From: JBBRBB01 sp038206235 | GTDB taxonomy: Bacteria > Bacteroidota > Bacteroidia > Chitinophagales > Chitinophagaceae | DNA: 64,000 bases | Assembly: GCA_038206235.1 (NCBI GenBank) | Contig: JBBRBB010000014.1 | Span: 39,895-103,894, forward strand | Direction of reading: 5' to 3' | Shown: one piece after another, positions 45,647-54,566 of the stretch | How the letters are laid out: the number at the start of each line of letters is the position of its first letter | Numbering within the stretch: position 1 is the stretch's first letter | Translations under genes and position numbers: made by a program | Notes under the pieces: generated by a model | What the model was told of the DNA's origin: nothing | Databases searched by the model: none | What the model saw: the letters and a program-made list of their open reading frames with translations, nothing else

Positions 45647-46678
45647 ATGAGAGAAGCGCAATTTCTAAAACAGAATGCTGCAAAATGGGAGGAGTATAAA
45701 GCAGAGCTGAATAAAAACGCAGATGCAGATGTTTTGGCTAATCGTTTTATTGAGCTAACGGATGACCTTGCTTACAGCCGCACCTTTTATCCGGCCAGTA
45801 AAACAACACAATATTTAAACGGTGTTGCAACACTATTTCACCAGATAATTTATCGCAATAAAAAAGAAAAGAGCAATCGCATAATATGGTTTTGGCAATA
45901 TGAACTTCCCTATTTGTTTGGTAAGTATCAAAAACAATTTTTGTATTCTTTCTTATTTTTTTTGCTCTTTACTTTCATGGGGGCTTTATCTGCAAAATAT
46001 GATGAAAACTTTGTGCGCTTAATTCTCGGCGATGATTATGTAAACATGACACTCGATAATATTGAGAAGGGTGACCCCTTTGGCGTTTACAAACAAGGCG
46101 GGCAGGCAAGCATGTTTTTCTTTATTGCTTATAACAATATCTCTGTAGCCTTTGTTATGTATGTGCTGGGTATCTGTTTTTCTGCGGGTGTTGTATGGCT
46201 GCTGCTGCAGAATGGCTTGATGCTTGGCTCGTTTCAATATTTTTTTATTTCAAAAGGCGTAGGCTTTAAATTTATAACGGTTGTGTTTATTCATGGCACG
46301 CTTGAGCTATGGAGTTTCGTGGTAGCAGGCGCTGCAGGATTGATTCTCGGAAACAGTGTTTTGTTTCCCGGAACATATACAAGACGGGAATCTATTATAA
46401 AGGGCGGTAAAGACGGATTGAAAATGGTGTTAGGATTAATTCCGTTTTTTCTTACCGCTGCTTTTTTTGAGAGCTTTGTAACAAGATATACTGAAATGCC
46501 CTTACTGCTTAGCCTTTCTATACTTGCCGCATCTCTTGCATTGATAATTTGGTATTTTATAATTTACCCGATAAAGCTTAAGAAAAGAATTGAAGCGGTA
46601 AATAATCAATCCACAATAACTGAGAACAAACAAAATTTTATTTTATGGATGAACAAAAAATTCAGCTTAGAAAAATAA
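45647..46678 (+). CDS. Stage II sporulation protein M-like (DUF95) membrane protein
   Basis: 343 residues. A soluble head (FLKQNAAKWEEYKAEL; LADRF-type LANRFIELTDDLAYSRTFYP) precedes several helices: YSFLFFLLFTFMGALSA, then FFFIAYNNISVAFVMYVLGI and the FIHGTLELWSFVVAGAAGL motif typical of SpoIIM proteins. In non-sporulating bacteria its role is unknown; it regularly accompanies RDD, MoxR and DUF58 genes. Overlaps the next gene by 34 bases. Confidence 0.92.
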   Translation: MREAQFLKQNAAKWEEYKAELNKNADADVLANRFIELTDDLAYSRTFYPASKTTQYLNGVATLFHQIIYRNKKEKSNRIIWFWQYELPYLFGKYQKQFLYSFLFFLLFTFMGALSAKYDENFVRLILGDDYVNMTLDNIEKGDPFGVYKQGGQASMFFFIAYNNISVAFVMYVLGICFSAGVVWLLLQNGLMLGSFQYFFISKGVGFKFITVVFIHGTLELWSFVVAGAAGLILGNSVLFPGTYTRRESIIKGGKDGLKMVLGLIPFFLTAAFFESFVTRYTEMPLLLSLSILAASLALIIWYFIIYPIKLKKRIEAVNNQSTITENKQNFILWMNKKFSLEK

Positions 46679-47529
46679 GAGATTTTAGCGATGTGCTCAG
46701 CGATACTTTTCAATTTCTTCGTCAGGAGTGGAAGCCTTTGGGGAAAGCCTTTCTTTTAATCGCCGGTATTTTTTTATTAGCGATTTCAATATTGAATGGT
46801 TTTTATCAAACCAATATCTTCTCTTCTTTTCAGCAAATAGAAACCGGTAATACCGCAAATCCATTTTCAGCATTCGACAGGGTATTTACACCAACTTATT
46901 TCTTGCTAATATTAGTTGGCGTGCTTGCCATTGTTTCTATGAATGTGGTTGTGGCATCCTATTTCAAATTGTATGAAGCAGGAATTGTTTCTCCTTCTGT
47001 TGTACAGGTGTGGGATGTTTTTAAAAAATATTTCCTAAAATGTTTTTTCTATTATATCCCCCTGATACTGCTGCTGCTTATCGGTTTTGTGTTGTGCTTT
47101 GTTCCGGGTATTTATCTATGGGTAGTGCTTACTCCTTTTAGTTTTGTGGTAGTAACAGAAGATTTATCTTTCAGTGATGCATTCAATCGTTGCTTTCAAA
47201 TTATTAAACAAAATTTTTGGCTCTCATTTGGTATTTATATTGTTATTTATTTAATTGTTGCTTTTAGCTCGGGCATTATTGGCTTAGCCGCTGGTGTTGT
47301 AACAGGATTCATGAGCTATTTCACTACCAAAGACACAGCCTCTTCCGTAGGCCTTGCCACTTCTGTTTTAAATGTTTTCAGTTATCTGTTTTATATTATA
47401 TTTTTTGCAGCAGCAGGTTTACAATATTTTTCTCTTGCTGAAAAAACAGACGGCACCGGCATTGCCCAGCGAATTGAAAACATTGGTAAACAGGAAACTC
47501 CCAATTCGGGTATTGAAGAACAATTCTGA
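46645..47529 (+). CDS. Multi-pass membrane protein of the MoxR operon
   Basis: 294 residues. Begins MDEQKIQLRKIRDFSDVLSD with a soluble DTFQFLRQEW segment, then about six helices including IPLILLLLIGFVLCFVPGIYLWV. The FSDAFNRCFQIIKQNFW segment resembles the membrane domain found with glycerophosphodiesterases and DUF975-like proteins. Specific role unknown. It overlaps the SpoIIM gene and nearly touches the DUF4129 gene. Confidence 0.85.
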   Translation: MDEQKIQLRKIRDFSDVLSDTFQFLRQEWKPLGKAFLLIAGIFLLAISILNGFYQTNIFSSFQQIETGNTANPFSAFDRVFTPTYFLLILVGVLAIVSMNVVVASYFKLYEAGIVSPSVVQVWDVFKKYFLKCFFYYIPLILLLLIGFVLCFVPGIYLWVVLTPFSFVVVTEDLSFSDAFNRCFQIIKQNFWLSFGIYIVIYLIVAFSSGIIGLAAGVVTGFMSYFTTKDTASSVGLATSVLNVFSYLFYIIFFAAAGLQYFSLAEKTDGTGIAQRIENIGKQETPNSGIEEQF

Positions 47530-47530
47530 T

Positions 47531-48223
47531 ATGCGCTATCTGCTGATCATTTTTTATTTATTTTTTGGGTTGATGTGCTTCGCACAAAAACAAACCGCTT
47601 ACGATAGCAGTGTGGTAGCAGTGCGCAGCTTTTCTTCCCAGTCAATTGATGTTTATAAAAAAGATAAACATTTTATGTATAAGCCTGAAGCTGTTGAGCA
47701 GCCCTCACTTTGGGATAGATTCTGGGGCTGGGTGTGGCAAAAATATTTTCAGATGATGAGCACACAAAAAGGCCAAAATACTTTTTATACTGTACTGATA
47801 ATTCTGGGTGTTATCGCCATTATTTTTCTCATTTTAAAAATTAATAAGATGAGCAAAACAAATCTTTTCAGAAAGGGTGCAAATGATAATTTAAAATATG
47901 CTGTGGAAGATGAAAATATTAATACCATAAATTTTGAAGAAGAAATAAGCAAAGCTTTGAATAATAGTAACTATCGCCTGGCGATAAGATTAGTTTACTT
48001 GCAAAGCTTAAAGCTCTTATCAGATAAGGAAATAATCGTATGGCAGTTGAATAAAACCAACAGCAATTATGCGAATGAAATAAATTCATCCTCTTTAAAG
48101 ATTTTATTCACCGGGATAACAAACATTTTTGAATACTCATGGTATGGAGATGCCGCTGTTGAAAATGATAATTATGAAATAATGCAGGAAAAATTTACTG
48201 AAATCAAAAACACACTTTCTTAA
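47531..48223 (+). CDS. DUF4129 domain protein
   Basis: 230 residues from ATG 47531, chosen because it yields a signal peptide (MRYLLIIFYLFFGLMCFAQ) and follows the previous stop directly; an earlier in-frame ATG at 47372 lies inside the previous gene. After a periplasmic segment and one helix (about 84-103) comes the DUF4129 part: NYRLAIRLVYLQSLKLLSDK, WQLNKTNSNYANEI and FEYSWYGD. The domain accompanies MoxR/DUF58 systems. Confidence 0.9.
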   Translation: MRYLLIIFYLFFGLMCFAQKQTAYDSSVVAVRSFSSQSIDVYKKDKHFMYKPEAVEQPSLWDRFWGWVWQKYFQMMSTQKGQNTFYTVLIILGVIAIIFLILKINKMSKTNLFRKGANDNLKYAVEDENINTINFEEEISKALNNSNYRLAIRLVYLQSLKLLSDKEIIVWQLNKTNSNYANEINSSSLKILFTGITNIFEYSWYGDAAVENDNYEIMQEKFTEIKNTLS

Positions 48224-48225
48224 TT

Positions 48226-49422
48226 TTGAAAGGATACCGCACACTTTTATTTGTATTCATTGCGCTGCTGATTGTTTATGTAGTTGCAGAACTGAATCGC
48301 CCTAAGCCAATGGACTGGACTGTAACTCTGCGCAAGGATGATAAAAATCCTTTCGGCGGCTACATATTATTTAAAGAGCTAAAACAAATTTTTCCATCAT
48401 CATTAATTGAAACTCACCGCGAGCCTGCTTATAATGTTTTGCATGATAAAGATTTGTATGCAACCGCATATTGCATTATAGCGCCAAATATTAACTTAGG
48501 CAAAACAGACATTAAAGAATTATTAAAATATGCAGAATCAGGTAACGATGTTTTCATCGCTTCAACCTATATCAGCAAAGATTTTTTAGATACGTTGGGA
48601 TTAGAAATAACAAACGTTTATTTTAATGTTGAACAAGATTCTTCATCATTCAACCTAATAAATCCTGCGCTTCACTCTGTGCAAAATTATCAATCGCATA
48701 ATGCATTCATGGGGGATTACTTTTCAGCCATACATAAAAAAGATTCAACTGTTATTATTGGCATCAACCAAAAAAGCGAACCTGATTTTATAAAAATAAC
48801 TTATGGCAGCGGTGCAATTTATCTGCATTGCGCTGCATTATGCTTCAGCAATTATTTTATGCTTCTTGATAACAATGATGAATATGTGGCAAAAGCACTA
48901 TCATACATTAAACCTTCTGTTACAAAATTATTTTGGGATGAATATTATAAAGCAGGAAGGGAAGGCGCTGATACACCCTTACGTTTCTTTCTCTCAAATG
49001 AATTTTTAAAATGGGCATTATGGATTACTTCTGTGGGTTTTTTATTGTATATACTTTTTGAAATGAAACGCAGGCAGCGCATCATTCCTGTAATAGAGCC
49101 GCCGCGTAATACCAGTATGGATTTTGTGCAAACTGTTTCTACGGTTTATCTGGCACAAAAAAACAATTATACAATTGCAGCAAAAAAAATTCAGTTTTGG
49201 TTTGATTATATACGCCGGAATTATTTTCTGCAATCTCCTGAATTAGATGATGCATTTATACAACAGCTAAGCAGGAAAAGCGGTACAGATAAAGTGCTTA
49301 CAGAAAATATTATTCAGCAAATAAAATTCATTCAGCAAAATAATTATACAGATGACGAAAGCTTATTGAATCTTAATTCTGATATTGACAAATTTTATCA
49401 ACTCACAAAAAAACAAATTTGA
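48226..49422 (+). CDS. DUF4350 domain protein
   Basis: 398 residues from a TTG start two bases after the DUF4129 stop. N-terminal helix (about 3-20), a GATase-like extracytoplasmic domain (NPFGGYILFKEL; SGNDVFIASTYIS; ALSYIKPS), a second helix (about 263-282) and a cytoplasmic tail. This is the DUF4350 layout. Its stop overlaps the MoxR start by one base (TGATG). Confidence 0.9.
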   Translation: MKGYRTLLFVFIALLIVYVVAELNRPKPMDWTVTLRKDDKNPFGGYILFKELKQIFPSSLIETHREPAYNVLHDKDLYATAYCIIAPNINLGKTDIKELLKYAESGNDVFIASTYISKDFLDTLGLEITNVYFNVEQDSSSFNLINPALHSVQNYQSHNAFMGDYFSAIHKKDSTVIIGINQKSEPDFIKITYGSGAIYLHCAALCFSNYFMLLDNNDEYVAKALSYIKPSVTKLFWDEYYKAGREGADTPLRFFLSNEFLKWALWITSVGFLLYILFEMKRRQRIIPVIEPPRNTSMDFVQTVSTVYLAQKNNYTIAAKKIQFWFDYIRRNYFLQSPELDDAFIQQLSRKSGTDKVLTENIIQQIKFIQQNNYTDDESLLNLNSDIDKFYQLTKKQI

Positions 49423-50384
49423 TGCTCAGCAAACTTGATGTATCGCAGCTCAATGAATCGGTACAAAAAATAAAATCAGAAATCGGCAAAGTAATAGTTG
49501 GCCAGCACGCAATGATTGATTTACTTATAGCCGCCATGCTTGCTGAAGGTCATGCATTAATAGAAGGTGTGCCCGGCGTGGCTAAAACGCTTACTGCAAA
49601 GCTGATTGCCAAAACGATTGACGTGCCCTTCAGCCGCATACAGTTTACGCCAGATCTTATGCCCAGCGATGTTATTGGCACATCAGTATTCAATCCGCAA
49701 ACGGCTACATTTAATTTTAAATATGGCCCTGTATTCAGCAATATCGTTTTGATTGATGAAATAAATCGTTCTCCTGCAAAAACACAGGCCGCATTATTTG
49801 AAGTAATGGAAGAACGGCAAATTACGTATGACGGCATTACGCACAAATTACCTGAGCCTTTCATGGTACTGGCAACACAAAACCCGGTAGAGCATGAAGG
49901 CGTGTATCGCTTACCCGAAGCGCAGCTTGACCGTTTTCTTTTTAAGATTGTTGTGAATTATCCATCTCTCGATGAAGAAGTAAATATTCTTGAATATGCA
50001 AACCAGGGCATCACACAACATTTTGCTGATGTTGTAAGCACCGTATTAAACGGAAACGATATTCTTAGTTGCAGGCAATTAGTTGCAGGCGTTCATGCAG
50101 AAGCTAAGGTTATGCGTTACATTGCAGAACTGGTAAATGAAACGCGTAATAATAAATCAATTTATTTGGGAGGAAGCCCGAGAGCTTCGGTCTCCATTTT
50201 AAAATCAGCCAAAGCAATTGCAGCTATGAGCGGCAGAGATTTTATTACGCCCGATGATGTTGTAAACATGCTGCAGCCGGTACTGTGCCACCGCATCATT
50301 CTTACGCCTGAAAGGGAAATGGAAGGCGGCACTGCAGATGACGTGATAAAAGAGATTACCAAAAAAGTTGAAGTACCCCGTTAA
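49422..50384 (+). CDS. MoxR family AAA+ ATPase
   Basis: 320 residues from ATG 49422, which overlaps the preceding TGA; a TTG three bases earlier is the alternative. Walker A is EGVPGVAKT (about 49-57), Walker B VLIDEINRSPAKTQ, sensor 1 LATQNPVE, arginine-finger region LPEAQLDRF, and GGSPRASVSILKSAKA in the lid. MoxR ATPases act as chaperones for partners with VWA or DUF58 domains, such as the one encoded next. Confidence 0.96.
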   Translation: MLSKLDVSQLNESVQKIKSEIGKVIVGQHAMIDLLIAAMLAEGHALIEGVPGVAKTLTAKLIAKTIDVPFSRIQFTPDLMPSDVIGTSVFNPQTATFNFKYGPVFSNIVLIDEINRSPAKTQAALFEVMEERQITYDGITHKLPEPFMVLATQNPVEHEGVYRLPEAQLDRFLFKIVVNYPSLDEEVNILEYANQGITQHFADVVSTVLNGNDILSCRQLVAGVHAEAKVMRYIAELVNETRNNKSIYLGGSPRASVSILKSAKAIAAMSGRDFITPDDVVNMLQPVLCHRIILTPEREMEGGTADDVIKEITKKVEVPR

Positions 50385-51740
50385 TTGTTCCCGTTGAAAT
50401 CTTTCTATAAAAAATATATCAGTTCACTATTTGCCACCAGGCGGTTATATATTTTGCTTGCAGCACTTGCAGCATTATTTGTGCTGCGTTTTTTTATCGT
50501 ATGGCTGGGTGTATTACCTTATTTATTCTTTATACTATTTTGTATTGCATTGCTGATTGATTATTTTTTGCTATATAATAAAGAGAAAGGAATTTTTGCA
50601 AGAAGATTATTGGCAGAGCGATTAAGTAATGGTGATGAAAATGCAGTAACAATTTCGATTGAAAGTTTTTATGCTATCCCCGTTTATCTTGAAGTGATAG
50701 ATGAAATACCGCACCAGTTTCAACGGCGTGATGTTTTATTTAAGCTTACGCTGCAGCCCGGCGAAGCAAAAAATATACGATACAATTTAAGACCGGTAAA
50801 AAGAGGCAGCTATGATTTTGGTGATATACTAATCTATGTTGCTGCTGCAATTGGTTTACTTAACCGCAGATATAGCATGGGTGAGCAAGTAAACGTTCCC
50901 GTATATCCATCTTATTTACAATTACGCAAATACCAGTTGATTGCAACAGCCATCCGGCTCAATGAAGCGGGAATAAAAAAGATAAGACGATTAGGTCACA
51001 GCATGGAGTTTGAGCAGATTAAAGAATATGTAAGCGGCGATGATTACCGCACTATTAACTGGAAAGCCACTGCAAGAAAAGGCGGCTTAATGATAAACAA
51101 TTACACCGATGAAAAAAGCCAGCAGGTGTATTGTGTAATTGATAAAAGCCGTGTAATGAAGATGCCCTTCAACCATCTTACATTGCTTGATTATGCAATC
51201 AATGCTTCTCTCGTGATGTGCAATGTAGCACTCACAAAAGGCGACAGGGCGGGACTTTTAACTTTTGCAGAAACCATTAGCTCTTTTTTGGTGGCTGATA
51301 AAAAAGCATCGCAGATGCAGGCTATTTTAGAAACTTTATACAATCAAAAAACAAGATACTTAGAAAGTGATTTTGAAAAACTATACATTACCATCAGGCG
51401 AAAAATTACGCAGCGCAGCCTGGTAGTTTTATTTACCAATTTTGAATCGCTTACAGGTATGAGGCGGCAATTATCATATCTTAAAAAAATGGCTGAAAAC
51501 CATCTGCTGCTTGTTGTGCTTTTTGAGAACACAGAAATAACTTCATTTATTAATCAGCCAGCAGAAAATACGGAACAGGTTTACACAAAAACAGTAGCCG
51601 AGAATTTTGTGTATGAAAAAAGATTAATTGTAAAAGAATTAAAGCAGGCGGGCATATTGGCAATTCTCACTCCGCCGGAACAGGTAACCATAAATGCTTT
51701 AAATAAATATCTTGAAATTAAAGCAAGGCAGATGATTTAA
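50385..51740 (+). CDS. DUF58 domain protein
   Basis: 451 residues from a TTG directly after the MoxR stop. Two N-terminal helices (about 22-62), a beta-rich part (RRDVLFKLTLQPGEAK), the DUF58 mark EFEQIKEYVSGDDYRTINWKATAR-like block (here MEFEQIKEYVSGDDYRTI then NWKATAR, about 207-231), and a VWA-like C-terminal part (VYCVIDKSRVMKM). MoxR-DUF58 pairs are thought to assemble or insert cofactors and envelope complexes. Last gene of the operon. Confidence 0.93.
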   Translation: MFPLKSFYKKYISSLFATRRLYILLAALAALFVLRFFIVWLGVLPYLFFILFCIALLIDYFLLYNKEKGIFARRLLAERLSNGDENAVTISIESFYAIPVYLEVIDEIPHQFQRRDVLFKLTLQPGEAKNIRYNLRPVKRGSYDFGDILIYVAAAIGLLNRRYSMGEQVNVPVYPSYLQLRKYQLIATAIRLNEAGIKKIRRLGHSMEFEQIKEYVSGDDYRTINWKATARKGGLMINNYTDEKSQQVYCVIDKSRVMKMPFNHLTLLDYAINASLVMCNVALTKGDRAGLLTFAETISSFLVADKKASQMQAILETLYNQKTRYLESDFEKLYITIRRKITQRSLVVLFTNFESLTGMRRQLSYLKKMAENHLLLVVLFENTEITSFINQPAENTEQVYTKTVAENFVYEKRLIVKELKQAGILAILTPPEQVTINALNKYLEIKARQMI

Positions 51741-51827
51741 TTTTTTTAATAAGATGTAAAGCGTAAATAAAAACCTCTAATCAACTTTGTGCAGCTTTTT
51801 AAACCACCGTTATATTAGTTACCGGTT

Positions 51828-52262
51828 TCATTCGCTGTTACGATCATACGGAATTATATTATCCCATTCATCTGCTGAAGACCGTGCAACAAAAGCAACT
51901 ACCGGTTCTGTATGACTCATATTGAATACTTCGTGGGGCACGCCGGGTTTAATGTAAATAAAATCGCCTGCTTCATTCTCCAGAACTTTTTTCAGCCCAG
52001 GTCCAAATTCATGGCGCACTTTTCCTTCAAGTATATACAATATTAATTCAAAACCAACATGAACATGTGCATAAGCAACGCCACCTGGAGGAATAGTAGC
52101 AATATTTGCAGATAGCTTTGCAGTGCCCACATTTTTTGCAGACATGCCCTGCTTATAATGAATGCCATTCCAATTTCTCGTGGCTCCACCGCCGCGTATG
52201 GTTAAGATGCCGTCGTGATCTTCAACTGCATTGAGTTGTATATTGTCTTTGTCATCTTTCAT
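51828..52262 (-). CDS. Cupin domain protein
   Basis: 144 residues. The double cupin motif is visible: GGVAYAHVHVGFELILYILEG (metal-binding His, His, Glu) and DFIYIKPGVPHEVFN with the last His. Small single-cupin proteins serve as isomerases, dioxygenases or sensors; nothing here decides which. It stands alone on the minus strand. Confidence 0.9.
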   Translation of the reverse strand: MKDDKDNIQLNAVEDHDGILTIRGGGATRNWNGIHYKQGMSAKNVGTAKLSANIATIPPGGVAYAHVHVGFELILYILEGKVRHEFGPGLKKVLENEAGDFIYIKPGVPHEVFNMSHTEPVVAFVARSSADEWDNIIPYDRNSE

Positions 52263-52372
52263 AATATGTTGCTTAAAATCTTGAATGCAATGGAAGATAA
52301 AGATACGAATGATACATGAACAGTCGAAGTGATAAATTGGCTGATGCAGATGTAAAACCTGAGTAAAATATT

Positions 52373-53035
52373 TTATAACTGCAGATGATGTTCCCTGTTA
52401 TTATTTTTAAACTTTACCGATAAGGAGAAAATACCACATGGCGTGTTTGCAGGAAACCAGTTGCGGTGCTGAGGCACAACAATGAATAATCCTTCGTCAT
52501 CACCGGTAGCTCTGAAATGCTTCATGGGCGGCTGTTTAGAGAAATATTGCAGCTGAAAATTATACAGCAGCTTGTTTACATGTTCGTCAAATTCTCTATT
52601 ATTAAATACGAGTCCTATTTCACTGATGTTACGAATTTGTTCAGCAGAAAAAGGGTCAGAAGCATTATCATTCAGATCAAATCTTGCGATGAGCTCCAGA
52701 ATATTTCCTGCAGGATCAATGAAGTAAAGAGACCTTGCATGCCAGTTTGTAAAGTTGGCGATATAGCTTTTGTATTCTTCCATCCACAGCAATTCAACTT
52801 TACCCTGCAGCCATTGTAATGCTTCTTCAATTTTATTGGCTGGAATATTAAAAGCAAAATGATAAAAAGGATTTGCTGTATCATCAGTTGCTTCAAATAT
52901 CAATGTTGTTTGTCCTGCTACTATTGCAATGGTTTCCGTATTGGATTGGGATACCTTTAAATGAAGCACATCTTTGTAAAAATGATATAATGCAGAAAGA
53001 TGTTTTGTTTGTAATCTTATTTCTTTCAGAAGCAT
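52373..53035 (-). CDS. VOC family (glyoxalase/bleomycin resistance fold) protein
   Basis: 220 residues. Begins with an edge strand LKEIRLQTKHLSALYHFYKDVL. The metal-site-like segments NPFYHFAFNIPANKIEEAL and SLYFIDPAGNILELIARF (the DPxGNxxEL hallmark) complete one VOC unit, and a second, degenerate half follows (EIGLVFNN to HLQL). Substrate unknown. Confidence 0.88.
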   Translation of the reverse strand: MLLKEIRLQTKHLSALYHFYKDVLHLKVSQSNTETIAIVAGQTTLIFEATDDTANPFYHFAFNIPANKIEEALQWLQGKVELLWMEEYKSYIANFTNWHARSLYFIDPAGNILELIARFDLNDNASDPFSAEQIRNISEIGLVFNNREFDEHVNKLLYNFQLQYFSKQPPMKHFRATGDDEGLFIVVPQHRNWFPANTPCGIFSLSVKFKNNNREHHLQL

Positions 53036-53066
53036 AAATTATAGTTGAATGCAACTGCAAATAAAC

Positions 53067-53756
53067 TTATGCATGATTATAAACCTTCAAAATAGTTTCA
53101 CGCAGCATAGAAGATTCATTAGTGCAGTGCCAGTAAATCACATCGGCAATGGCTTCCGGCTTTACCCAATTATCGAAATTCGCATCAGGCATGGCTTTGC
53201 GGTTAGGCGGTGTATCAATAGTGCTGGGGACTACCACACTTGTTACAACATTTTTTCCTTTCGCTTCATCATTCATTAATTCAGCCAAACGAAAGATGAG
53301 TGATTTTGCCAACCCATAGGCCACCATTCCTTTTCCGGTTTTTGCATTGAGTCCCGGCTTTGAGCCAATCATGAATATGCGTCCTTTATTTTGTTTCATC
53401 ATTTGCATAAAAACCGGGCGTGCAACATTGTATGCGGTTTCAAAATTTAATTTGTATTGTTTTAAAATATCATCCGTTTTTGTTTCGGCAATTTTACCCA
53501 TAGCAAAACCACCTACTGTGAGAACAGCAGCATCCACACTGCCTCGTTTTGCAACAACGGAGTCAACAAATTTTTGTGAGTCTTCTTCATTCATCAGGTC
53601 AACAACAACCTTTTCAAATTTGTGTGGAGGAAAATCCATCGCTGCACGATCATTGGGTATCGCAGTGCCAATCACATAATATCCTTCATCAATAAATTTT
53701 TTTACTACAGCCTGTCCCAAATTCCCGGATGCACCTGTAATGATTGCTATTTTCAT
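53067..53756 (-). CDS. Short-chain dehydrogenase/reductase
   Basis: 229 residues. The nucleotide site TGASGNLGQAVV is at 7-18. The catalytic segment has GSKPGLNAKTGKGMVAYGLAKS, with Tyr and Lys in YxxxK spacing. The rest is the compact SDR fold. Substrate unknown. The neighbouring VOC and cupin genes on the same strand could form a loose group. Confidence 0.92.
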   Translation of the reverse strand: MKIAIITGASGNLGQAVVKKFIDEGYYVIGTAIPNDRAAMDFPPHKFEKVVVDLMNEEDSQKFVDSVVAKRGSVDAAVLTVGGFAMGKIAETKTDDILKQYKLNFETAYNVARPVFMQMMKQNKGRIFMIGSKPGLNAKTGKGMVAYGLAKSLIFRLAELMNDEAKGKNVVTSVVVPSTIDTPPNRKAMPDANFDNWVKPEAIADVIYWHCTNESSMLRETILKVYNHA

Positions 53757-53863
53757 ATTTTTAATTTATCCAACTAAGTTAATACAACTATATTGGTTTC
53801 GTTGGTGAATGTTTTGGAAATGTTTGCAACCTCATTTGCTTTGATATTCGATTTCGGATACGC

Positions 53864-53894
53864 TTTGCATAAAGTAATAAGTTTATTACCTTTG
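53864..53894 (+). promoter_or_regulatory. Promoter of hicAB, Bacteroidota consensus
   Basis: TTTG at 53864-53867, exactly 19 bases, then TACCTTTG at 53887-53894. The hicA ATG is only 6 bases after the -7 box, so the transcript is probably leaderless or nearly so. Confidence 0.75.
53874..53889. promoter_or_regulatory. Candidate HicB operator
   Basis: Perfect inverted repeat GTAATAA GT TTATTAC between the -33 and -7 boxes, covering the first bases of the -7 box. Binding there by the HicB helix-turn-helix domain would block RNA polymerase, the known autoregulation of hic systems. Confidence 0.6.
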
Positions 53895-53899
53895 GAAAA

Positions 53900-54085
53900 A
53901 TGAAGTCCAGCGAACTGGTAAGGCTGCTTAAAAAAGACGGTTGGTTCGTAGTAAGGCAAACAGGCAGCCACATGATTATGGAACATGCTAATAAAAAAGG
54001 ACAAGTTGTTTGCCCGCATCATGGTAGCCACGAAGTAGGTAAAGGGCTGGAAAAGAAAATTAAAAAAGATGCAGGTATTAAATAA
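53900..54085 (+). CDS. hicA: HicA-type mRNA interferase toxin
   Basis: 61 residues, the typical size. The dsRBD-like fold shows ELVRLLKKDGWFVVRQTGSH with the catalytic His at 24, followed by GQVVCPHHGSHEVGKGL. HicA cuts mRNA when not bound by HicB. The cognate antitoxin gene follows three bases later. Confidence 0.96.
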   Translation: MKSSELVRLLKKDGWFVVRQTGSHMIMEHANKKGQVVCPHHGSHEVGKGLEKKIKKDAGIK

Positions 54086-54088
54086 AAA

Positions 54089-54475
54089 ATGTGTGTTATG
54101 AAAATTGAAATGATAGTTGAAAAAACAAAAACAGGTTATTCGGCTTATGCTGAAAAATATCCTGTTTATACTGTTGGCAGTTCTTTGGGAGAACTTAAAG
54201 TCAATATGATAGAAGCTCTTAATCTTTACTTTGATGAACAAGGCACAACTATCACTGAAAAGAATTTGAAAATAACTTTGGACTTGCCCCAGTTTTTTGA
54301 ATTTTACAAAGTCATCAATGCAAAAGCTCTTTCGGAAAGAATAGGCATTAATCAAAGTCTTTTGGCACAATATATCAAAGGCATTAAAAAACCTTCGCCT
54401 ACACAAACCCAGCGTATTTTGAAAGGTGTGCAGCAGGTGGGCAGGGAATTGGCTGAAGTCCAGTTTATGTTTTAA
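54089..54475 (+). CDS. hicB: HicB-type antitoxin with helix-turn-helix domain
   Basis: 128 residues. An RNase-H-like N-terminal part (MIVEKTKTGYSAYAEKYPVYTVG) is followed by a DNA-binding HTH (about 76-98, LSERIGINQSLLAQYIKGIK). It neutralises HicA and represses the operon, probably at 53874-53889. A second ATG at 54098 is an equally good start. Confidence 0.94.
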   Translation: MCVMKIEMIVEKTKTGYSAYAEKYPVYTVGSSLGELKVNMIEALNLYFDEQGTTITEKNLKITLDLPQFFEFYKVINAKALSERIGINQSLLAQYIKGIKKPSPTQTQRILKGVQQVGRELAEVQFMF

Positions 54476-54566
54476 TATGTATCGGTGTTCTTTTGTCACA
54501 CCAATTAACCGTTAGTAGTTGTTTACTACGTTTACAAGCAATCCGGAAATTCGTTATAAGAATATT

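Noticed and set aside
53774..54499. 241-codon frame antisense to hicA and hicB
   Set aside because: It covers both genes of a clear toxin-antitoxin pair and their promoter; its translation is Phe/Cys-rich and shows no domain.
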